This document shows, piece by piece, positions 58,238 through 64,000 of a stretch of DNA of 64,000 bases. A program made the position numbers and the translations under genes. Position 1 is the first letter of the stretch. Each line of letters begins with the position of its first letter. The DNA is from Advenella kashmirensis W13003 (lineage in GTDB: Bacteria; Pseudomonadota; Gammaproteobacteria; Burkholderiales; Burkholderiaceae_B), in NCBI RefSeq assembly GCF_000506985.1, contig NZ_KI650981.1, forward strand, positions 47,122 to 111,121. The letters are read 5' to 3'. The notes under the pieces were generated by a model. That model was not told the origin of the DNA and searched no databases. It saw only the letters and a program-made list of their open reading frames with translations.

Positions 58238-59011
58238 CTAGTCGGGCAACTGGGCGCTGCGCATGCGCGCGGCAATGGTGCGGCCGCGCGACTGCACGAA
58301 GCGCGATTGCATGTTTTTTCCATAGACACGGGGATTGGGCAAAATAGCGGCCAGACGCGCCGCCTGGGTGACCGATAGTTGTCCGGCCGGCACGCGATAA
58401 TAATGTCGGGCCGCCGCCTGTGCGCCAAAGATGCCGGTGCCGTATTCAACGACATTCAGATAGAGTTCCAGGATTCGTCGCTTGGACATCACCGCTTCTA
58501 TCATATATGTAATAACCAGTTCCTGGCCCTTGCGAATATAGTTTCGGTCGGCCGACAGAAACAGGTTTTTGGCCAGTTGCTGAGTCAGCGTAGAACCGCC
58601 CCGGCGCCGGTTTCGTCCGGCTTCTTCCTGTCGTTCGTTGTATCGCCAGGCGCGCCGGATAGCTTCCCACTCGACACCGTCATGTTCGGTGAACCGAGCA
58701 TCTTCGGCAGCAATAACGGCTTTTTTCAGATTGGTACTGATGGCGTCGTATGGTACCCATTCATAACGGATACTCACGGGTGGATCCAGGGCGGAAAGAC
58801 GACGGGCTTCGGCACGCATATAGGCGCTGCCGCCAGGGTTGAACGCACTGTACCAGAGCACCCAGGCAAACAGATAGGCCTGATACAGCGCAATAACGGC
58901 GATCAGCAGTACAAGCAGATCAACAACCGAGCGCAGCAGCGACTGGGATTTGACCCGGTCGGCGATACGGATGACGAACTCGCTGAAGACGCGTCCGACG
59001 GTTTCAAGCAT
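58238..59011 (-). CDS. mtgA: Monofunctional peptidoglycan glycosyltransferase
   Basis: Polymerises lipid II into glycan strands. One N-terminal transmembrane segment (about 29-50) is followed by the GT51 domain, with the motif EDARFTEHDGVEW (catalytic Glu), RRGGSTLTQQLAKNLFLS and RILELYLNVVEYGTGIFGAQAAARHYY. The 257-aa length matches MtgA, without a transpeptidase part. Start overlaps the aroE stop (TAATG). 171 bp separate it from lptG. Confidence 0.93.
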   Translation of the reverse strand: MLETVGRVFSEFVIRIADRVKSQSLLRSVVDLLVLLIAVIALYQAYLFAWVLWYSAFNPGGSAYMRAEARRLSALDPPVSIRYEWVPYDAISTNLKKAVIAAEDARFTEHDGVEWEAIRRAWRYNERQEEAGRNRRRGGSTLTQQLAKNLFLSADRNYIRKGQELVITYMIEAVMSKRRILELYLNVVEYGTGIFGAQAAARHYYRVPAGQLSVTQAARLAAILPNPRVYGKNMQSRFVQSRGRTIAARMRSAQLPD

Positions 59012-59859
59012 TAGGCGGACTCCGCCAGTTCCGCCCGCAAGGCGGCCAGAACAGGAGCCGGCTCCGGTTGAATCTGATTCCAGATGCGGAAACTCTCGGC
59101 GCCCTGATAAACCAGCATTCCGAGGCCGTCTGATGTTTGCCCGACACCGGCACGGCGTGCCTGCTGCAGAAATGGGGTGTCTGCATCGCGGGTATATAGC
59201 ATGTCATAGGCAATATTATCGGGATTGAACAGGGCATCAGGCAGGGGGAGTGCCTCGCCGGCCAGACTGCTGGCGCTGGCATTGACAATAATGTCCCAGG
59301 CGCCCTCAAGAGAGGCGAAACCTGAAGCCGAGACATGTATGCCGGGGTTGGCCAGGGGTCTTGTCAGTTCCGCGAGGGCGTGGGCTTTGGCTTCGGTGCG
59401 ATTCACAATATGCAGATGCGCACAGCCGGCCTGCAACAGCGGCAGGATGACCCCTCGCGTTGCTCCGCCGGCGCCGATCAGTAAAATCCGGCTGCCGTGC
59501 AACGCGAGCTGTAGCCGCAGCAGATCATTGACCAGCCCGATCCCGTCGGTATTGCATGCATGTACCTGTCCGTCTTCGAACCACAGGGTATTGGCCGATC
59601 CGGCAGCTCGCGCACGTTCAGAGATACGAGGTCCGGCCAGGGCGAAAGCGTCGGCCTTGAAGGGCAGCGTGATATTGAGGCCCACTCCGCCATCTTCAAA
59701 AAATTGTGCGACAGTGCGACTGAACGCATCCGGTTCGACGCAGTGTTTTTCGTATTGAATGTTCAGGCCGGTTTGCTGCCCAAACAGGGCATGCAGGCGG
59801 GGCGACAGGCTGTGTTTGACCGGATTGCCCAGGACAGCGAATTTGCGAGGTGAACTCAT
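59011..59859 (-). CDS. aroE: Shikimate dehydrogenase (NADP)
   Basis: Reduces 3-dehydroshikimate in aromatic amino acid synthesis. Substrate-site residues in LGNPVKHSLSPRLHALFGQQ and NITLPFKADA, plus the NADP loop IGAGGATRGVILPLL followed by NRTEAKA, are visible. The 282-aa length is standard. Its ATG overlaps the upstream RNase gene stop (ATGA at 59856-59859), and its own stop overlaps mtgA. Confidence 0.94.
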   Translation of the reverse strand: MSSPRKFAVLGNPVKHSLSPRLHALFGQQTGLNIQYEKHCVEPDAFSRTVAQFFEDGGVGLNITLPFKADAFALAGPRISERARAAGSANTLWFEDGQVHACNTDGIGLVNDLLRLQLALHGSRILLIGAGGATRGVILPLLQAGCAHLHIVNRTEAKAHALAELTRPLANPGIHVSASGFASLEGAWDIIVNASASSLAGEALPLPDALFNPDNIAYDMLYTRDADTPFLQQARRAGVGQTSDGLGMLVYQGAESFRIWNQIQPEPAPVLAALRAELAESA

Positions 59860-61757
59860 GCCGTTGCCTCTGTTTCGCTCTGGGCCACGCCGGCATATTC
59901 GGCATCGATCTGCAGCGACAGTTCGTCGGTGCCGCGCACATTGACCACGATACGGGTATGGCGTTCGAGCTCCGGCACCCCATTCACTTCGATCACAAGT
60001 GGAATTTCTTCAAGGCGTACAAGGTTGTCGCGAATAAATGCGCCATGCAGGGTGGTGCGTGCCTGCTGGGTCAGCCAGCGCAGGCACCAGTAACGCTCCA
60101 GTCGGCTCTGGAATTCATGCCAGAGCGTGTACTGTGAGTCGAACGCGCCAATAATGGCGTACAGATCGGCGTCCTTGGGCTTGAAGGGCGCAACGAGGCG
60201 CGCCGAGACGCCGTGTTCTGCCGCAGCGAGAATCTGCCGCTGGTTGACCAGGTCGACATAACGGCGCAAGGGTGAAGTGGTCCAGGCATATTGCGGTACG
60301 CCAATGGCTTCATGCGGTAAGGGATGGGTGGACATACGTGCACGTCCCATTTGCTGCGAACGGTACACACCTGGCAGGCCATGTTCGTTCAGATAGCCCC
60401 CCCAGCGGCTGTTGGCAAGAATCATATATTCGGACACGATTAAATCCAGTGGCGCATTGCGCTGGCGCGGAATGAGCTGGATAATTGAATCGGGATCGTT
60501 GGCCGGCCCATGCAGGCGGAACGTATATTCGATGCGGTTATTGTTTTCCGGCTTGCCTCGCACCTGTTCACGCGCGGCTTTCAGGTGTCCGGCCAGTTTC
60601 CACAGCGGCCGGAAGAGGTCTGCATGTGGCAGCGGTGCCGTTTCATCATCCAGGGCTTGCACAGTCACCTGTTCGACCAGATCGTCAATGCGCAGATTTT
60701 CGCGGACCGTGATGGTTTCGGCCCGCGTCTCGGTGTTTTTTATTTCACCCGTGAAGATGTCGGCAGTGACATAGAGCGACAGGGCAGGCACCGGCTTGCC
60801 GGCATCCAGCGAAAACATATTGATCAGCGCGTCGCTTTGCATCGGAACTTTGTCGCCGGGCATATAAAGAGTGGACATGCGGCTGCGGGCCAGCGCGTCC
60901 AGTTCCGAATCGCGGGTCACAACCAGGCCCGGTGCGGCGATATGCACGCCGAACCGGTAAAGGTTGCCTTCGATCAGCGTGACGGATAGTGCATCGTCAA
61001 TTTCGGTGGTGCTGATGTCATCAATCGAATAGGCTGCGACATCGCTGTGCGGCAGCTCGGGCAGGGGCGGCAGCGCAATCTCGGGAATGGCGGTGCCTTT
61101 GGGAAAATGCTGCTTGAAAAACCGCTCCAAATGCAGTGCCAGCGCATGTGGATATACGCCCAGCTCCAGCAGCAGGGCCTCGGCCGTTTTGCCGCTTTCA
61201 GCCAGCGCTTTCTCAAATGCTTTCCATTGCAGGGTATTTTTATCGGGGCGGACCAGGAATGTGCGTGCGGCTTCGCGCAGTTCATCTGGCAATACACCGG
61301 CCAGCATGGCATCGACCCAGGCCTGTTGTTGTTCAGCCTGCCGCTGTTTTTTCTCCAGTGCCGCCAGGGCGGCCTGCAAAATGTCGGCGGGCGCGGCCTT
61401 GTAATGACCCTTGCCCTTGCGATGAAAATAGGCAGGCGCACCGTGCAGTCGCAACAGAATGGCCATTTTTTCGCTGATGGACGGCTCGTGTCCGACGTAT
61501 TCGCGGGCCAGGTCTTCGGCGGAAAATTCGTCCTGTGGCGCGCATTCCCACAGAAACTGCAGATCAAGCTCGTCGCTCAGGGTCCGTGCCTGCTCCAGCA
61601 TGGCTTGGGGTTCGATACCGTCAAAAGTAAAGATGACCGCATTGCGCTTGATCTTGCTGCGTTTGCCGCTGGCCGATTCCACCTGGAGGGTCGAATCGGC
61701 GTCGGAATGAATTTTCTCAGCCTTGAAGCTGCCGTCGTCTTCAAAAACCACGTACAT
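59856..61757 (-). CDS. RNase II/R family exoribonuclease (RNB domain)
   Basis: Predicted 3'-5' exoribonuclease. The RNB catalytic domain spans about residues 250-560. Its acidic active site is suggested by the DDISTTEIDDALSV motif near 247-260 and the later ARMSTHPLPHEAIG region. The N-terminal part (about 1-230) is not the standard cold-shock set of RNase II/R, and 633 aa is between the two. In Burkholderiales such shorter RNB proteins are common. It starts the run that overlaps aroE. Confidence 0.85.
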   Translation of the reverse strand: MYVVFEDDGSFKAEKIHSDADSTLQVESASGKRSKIKRNAVIFTFDGIEPQAMLEQARTLSDELDLQFLWECAPQDEFSAEDLAREYVGHEPSISEKMAILLRLHGAPAYFHRKGKGHYKAAPADILQAALAALEKKQRQAEQQQAWVDAMLAGVLPDELREAARTFLVRPDKNTLQWKAFEKALAESGKTAEALLLELGVYPHALALHLERFFKQHFPKGTAIPEIALPPLPELPHSDVAAYSIDDISTTEIDDALSVTLIEGNLYRFGVHIAAPGLVVTRDSELDALARSRMSTLYMPGDKVPMQSDALINMFSLDAGKPVPALSLYVTADIFTGEIKNTETRAETITVRENLRIDDLVEQVTVQALDDETAPLPHADLFRPLWKLAGHLKAAREQVRGKPENNNRIEYTFRLHGPANDPDSIIQLIPRQRNAPLDLIVSEYMILANSRWGGYLNEHGLPGVYRSQQMGRARMSTHPLPHEAIGVPQYAWTTSPLRRYVDLVNQRQILAAAEHGVSARLVAPFKPKDADLYAIIGAFDSQYTLWHEFQSRLERYWCLRWLTQQARTTLHGAFIRDNLVRLEEIPLVIEVNGVPELERHTRIVVNVRGTDELSLQIDAEYAGVAQSETEATA

Positions 61758-61773
61758 GAATATGAGTTCCTAC

Positions 61774-62352
61774 TTAGAGGCGGGTGAAATCGAGAATGGA
61801 AGGCAGGTGGGTCTCGAACATCGAAAATGCATGATCCCCTCCCTGTACCAATGTGAGGTGGGCGCCGTCGTAGCGCTGCGTCATTTCCTGCCAGTCCAGC
61901 ACTTCGTCTGCGGTGCACGCCAGCAGGTAATAACGCTGCATCCGTGTCAGAACGGGGCGGTACAATGTCGCGAGCGCGCGCACTGAGCGGGCAGTAAACG
62001 AAAAGGGGGCGTCGTTGTGAAACTTCTGCGTGTGCCCCAGCTGTGTTGACAGATCACGCACGGCATATACCGCCGGGTTGATCAGGATCGCCTTGCAGTC
62101 CAGTTCTTCTTTGAGCCAGGTTGCGTAGTAGCCGCCAAGCGATGAACCGATGACTGTCAGATCCTGCATATTTCCGGAAGGACAAAGCTGTCTGGCACAA
62201 GCCAGGGCCAGTTCGATCGCCGCGCGGGGATCATCGGGCAAATCCGGCGCTGCCAGTTCGCCGGCGCGCCCCGCCGCAGCCATGACTCGCTGCAGCTGCT
62301 GCGATTTGGCAGAGAGGGAAGACGAGCGAAATCCGTGCAGATAGAGAATCAT
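61774..62352 (-). CDS. YqiA-like alpha/beta-hydrolase (esterase)
   Basis: A 192-aa alpha/beta hydrolase. The N terminus ILYLHGFRSSSLSAKSQQL and the nucleophile elbow IGSSLGGYYATWLKEE (Ser near residue 70) match the UPF0227/YqiA family. The catalytic His is probably in QGGDHAF. The natural substrate is unknown. It overlaps the mpl stop (ATGA at 62349-62352) and sits 17 bp from the RNase gene. Confidence 0.85.
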   Translation of the reverse strand: MILYLHGFRSSSLSAKSQQLQRVMAAAGRAGELAAPDLPDDPRAAIELALACARQLCPSGNMQDLTVIGSSLGGYYATWLKEELDCKAILINPAVYAVRDLSTQLGHTQKFHNDAPFSFTARSVRALATLYRPVLTRMQRYYLLACTADEVLDWQEMTQRYDGAHLTLVQGGDHAFSMFETHLPSILDFTRL

Positions 62353-63737
62353 GAGACCGCTTGCGCTGCGATCTGCTCCAGTGCCTGCAGCAGTTTTTCA
62401 TGGATGCCGCCGAAACCGCCGTTGCTCATGACCAGAATGACATCATCGGGCTGCGCCTGTCTGCTGACATCCTGAACCAGGGTATCCAGATCGGCATAGC
62501 CCCGGGCCGGCACGGTACTGTCCCGGAACACCTGCTCCGGGTCCCAGCCCAGCGCATGTTTTCCGGTTTTTTCTCCGAAACAATAGATATAGTCAGCCTG
62601 GGCCAGTGCCTGGGGCAGCCTGGCGGCCATGGTGCCCAGCTTCATGGTATTGGAGCGCGGCTCGAGTACGGCCAGAATGCGGCGCGTGCCGATTTGCTTG
62701 CGCAGGCCGTCCAGCGTGGTCTGGATGGCGGTGGGGTGATGTGCGAAATCGTCGTACACCTGAATGCCATTGACCGTGCCGCGCAGTTCCATGCGGCGCC
62801 GGATACCTGAAAAACGCGACAGCGCGGCGATGGCGCGGGAGGCGGGCACATTGACGTGACCAGCTGCGGCAATTGCGGCCAGGGCGTTGCTGGCGTTGTG
62901 TGCGCCGGTGAGCGACCAGGCCACTTCGCCTTGGGCGATGCCGTCGCACATGATGGTAAAGCGGCTCATGTCGGCTTCGCCGGCTACAACGGTCCAGCGT
63001 CCGCCCGGGCCGAAGTGATCTTGCTGCGACCAGCAGCCTTTCTGGATAACCCGGTTCAGCGCTTCGTCCTGTTTAGGGTAGAGAATGCAGCCGCTTTGCG
63101 CCACCGTCCGGACCAGGTGATGAAATTGTGTCTCAATGGCTGCCAGATCGGGGAAGATGTCGGCATGATCGAATTCCAGGTTGTTCAGAATCGCCGTGCG
63201 GGCATGATAGTGGACAAATTTGGAGCGCTTGTCGAAGAACGCCGTGTCGTATTCATCGGCTTCAATGACAAAGTAACGCTGCGACGGATCATAGCGGGCA
63301 GAAATACCCAGATTCGTGGCAATGCCGCCGATCAGGAAATTGGGTGCCAGGCCGGCATCCTGCAGGATCCAGGCCAGCATGGAACTGGTTGTCGTTTTAC
63401 CGTGCGTGCCGGCAACCGCCAGCACGTGCTGGTTTTGCAGTACATGGTCGCCCAGCCACTGCGGCCCGGAAACATAGGGCAGGCCCTGGTCAAGAATGGC
63501 TTCCATAAGCGGATTGCCGCGCGTGACCACATTGCCGATCACGAACAGATCGGGTGACAGGCTGGTCTGGGCAGCGTCGAACCCTTCGATCAGCTCGATG
63601 CCCTGTTCCTGCAGCTGTGTGCTCATGGGGGGGTAGACGCCGGTATCGCAGCCGGTGACCTTGTGTCCGGCCGACCGGGCAATCAGAGCCAGACCGCCCA
63701 TGAACGTGCCGCAAATGCCCAAGATATGTAAATGCAT
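62349..63737 (-). CDS. mpl: UDP-N-acetylmuramate:L-alanyl-gamma-D-glutamyl-meso-diaminopimelate ligase
   Basis: Recycles murein tripeptide by joining it to UDP-MurNAc. Mur-ligase ATP loop VAGTHGKTTTSSMLAW near residue 110, the central domain with EADEYDTAFFDKRSKF, and the C-terminal block EPRSNTMKLGTM. The N terminus HILGICGTFMGGLALIAR is specific for Mpl. A good CAGGAG ribosome binding site precedes the ATG. First of mpl-yqiA-RNB-aroE-mtgA. Confidence 0.96.
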   Translation of the reverse strand: MHLHILGICGTFMGGLALIARSAGHKVTGCDTGVYPPMSTQLQEQGIELIEGFDAAQTSLSPDLFVIGNVVTRGNPLMEAILDQGLPYVSGPQWLGDHVLQNQHVLAVAGTHGKTTTSSMLAWILQDAGLAPNFLIGGIATNLGISARYDPSQRYFVIEADEYDTAFFDKRSKFVHYHARTAILNNLEFDHADIFPDLAAIETQFHHLVRTVAQSGCILYPKQDEALNRVIQKGCWSQQDHFGPGGRWTVVAGEADMSRFTIMCDGIAQGEVAWSLTGAHNASNALAAIAAAGHVNVPASRAIAALSRFSGIRRRMELRGTVNGIQVYDDFAHHPTAIQTTLDGLRKQIGTRRILAVLEPRSNTMKLGTMAARLPQALAQADYIYCFGEKTGKHALGWDPEQVFRDSTVPARGYADLDTLVQDVSRQAQPDDVILVMSNGGFGGIHEKLLQALEQIAAQAVS

Positions 63738-63825
63738 AAATTTCTCCTGACCGGTATTTTAAGCGGAATCGGTCACATCGCGGCAAATGCATCGTGCAGT
63801 AGGTAGAATTAACAGGAGGTATGTC

Positions 63826-63978
63826 ATGAGCGCCTGTCGCAAGGGGCGTTCACGCAGTCCTGACGTCAGCGCGGTCACCTGCGTAGCGATCCGCTACGAA
63901 AGAGGCATAGCGCCTGTCTGTCGGGGGGCCTGTTATTTTCATACCACGTTTAAAACAAACCGAGTAAACCTAGGATGA
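63826..63978 (+). CDS. Small ORF of 50 codons, coupled to the next gene
   Basis: An AGGAGG ribosome binding site sits 6 nt before the ATG at 63826. The predicted peptide has four cysteines (one at position 4, then TCVAIRY, VCRGACYF) and is basic. Its TGA overlaps the ATG at 63975 in an ATGA. A perfect ribosome binding site and coupled overlap suggest it is translated, perhaps as a regulatory upstream ORF. The family was not recognised, and coding could be spurious. Confidence 0.4.
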   Translation: MSACRKGRSRSPDVSAVTCVAIRYERGIAPVCRGACYFHTTFKTNRVNLG

Positions 63979-64000
63979 ACCGTAGACAGTTTGTCGGCGC
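63975..64000 (+). CDS. Start of a gene with twin-arginine N terminus (truncated by window end)
   Basis: Only MNRRQFVG is visible before the edge. An RRQF pair directly after the start is typical of Tat-exported proteins. AGGA lies just before the ATG, and the overlap with the small ORF supports translation from here. Identity cannot be told. Confidence 0.5.

Overview
The window reads as chromosomal DNA of a free-living betaproteobacterium, most likely Burkholderiales, family Alcaligenaceae. Gene content and protein style suggest a relative of Advenella, Achromobacter or Bordetella; this is an inference from family resemblance, not from a search. Gene density is high, there are no insertion sequences, tRNAs, rRNAs or CRISPR arrays, and most genes are housekeeping or nutrient-assimilation genes. 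The hut segment (about 27.7-33 kb) looks more AT-rich by eye than its surroundings.

Layout: 0-6 kb holds an efflux outer-membrane lipoprotein, an EpsC-type serine acetyltransferase, a Nudix/ThiE-like fusion, a DUF815 ATPase and a polyprenyl diphosphate synthase. 6-8.4 kb is a glnHPQ glutamine ABC transporter with a terminator-like hairpin between glnH and glnP. 8.4-17.2 kb carries ilvD, a flavin reductase behind a phased 11-bp repeat array, ppc, a DUF4239 membrane protein and a swivel-first aconitase-family enzyme. 17.3-27.6 kb is a complete nitrate assimilation unit: nasT diverges from nrtA-nrtB-nrtC-nirB-nirD-nasA-cobA. The nrtA leader shows NtrC-type sites, a sigma-54 promoter, a two-hairpin ANTAR target with loops AATGGC and AACGGC, and an intrinsic terminator that shares a strand with the second hairpin. 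27.7-33 kb is a histidine-utilisation cluster (hutC, hutI, hutU, yjiH) without hutH.

33.1-33.8 kb is the most unusual stretch: a 248-bp unit repeated 463 bp apart. Each copy encodes a 25-residue hydrophobic peptide ending STPAY, with a strong ribosome binding site, and faces a conserved antisense promoter (TTGACA-17-TAAATT) and a GC-rich antisense terminator. This is the architecture of an Ibs/Sib-like type I toxin-antitoxin pair. A hairpin ahead of the peptide shows compensatory changes between the copies.

33.9-41.4 kb holds thiC under a TPP riboswitch, cysG, and divergent cysJI (siroheme and sulfite reduction). 41.6-49.4 kb holds an XRE regulator, proB, obgE, rpmA, rplU, a DUF1853 protein, argJ and hemL. 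49.5-51.2 kb holds thiE and a divergent thiD-like kinase. 51.3-56 kb is rubredoxin, yqgE, ruvX, pyrR, pyrB, a dihydroorotase-like pyrC' lacking the metal-binding HxH, and plsC. 56-63.7 kb on the minus strand is mpl, yqiA, an RNase II-family protein, aroE, mtgA, lptG and apaH, mostly with overlapping start and stop codons. The window ends in a small Cys-containing ORF coupled to the start of a gene with a twin-arginine N terminus.

The nitrate, sulfite and siroheme genes fit together: CobA and CysG both supply siroheme precursor for NirB and CysI, and CysE makes the acceptor for the sulfide produced.
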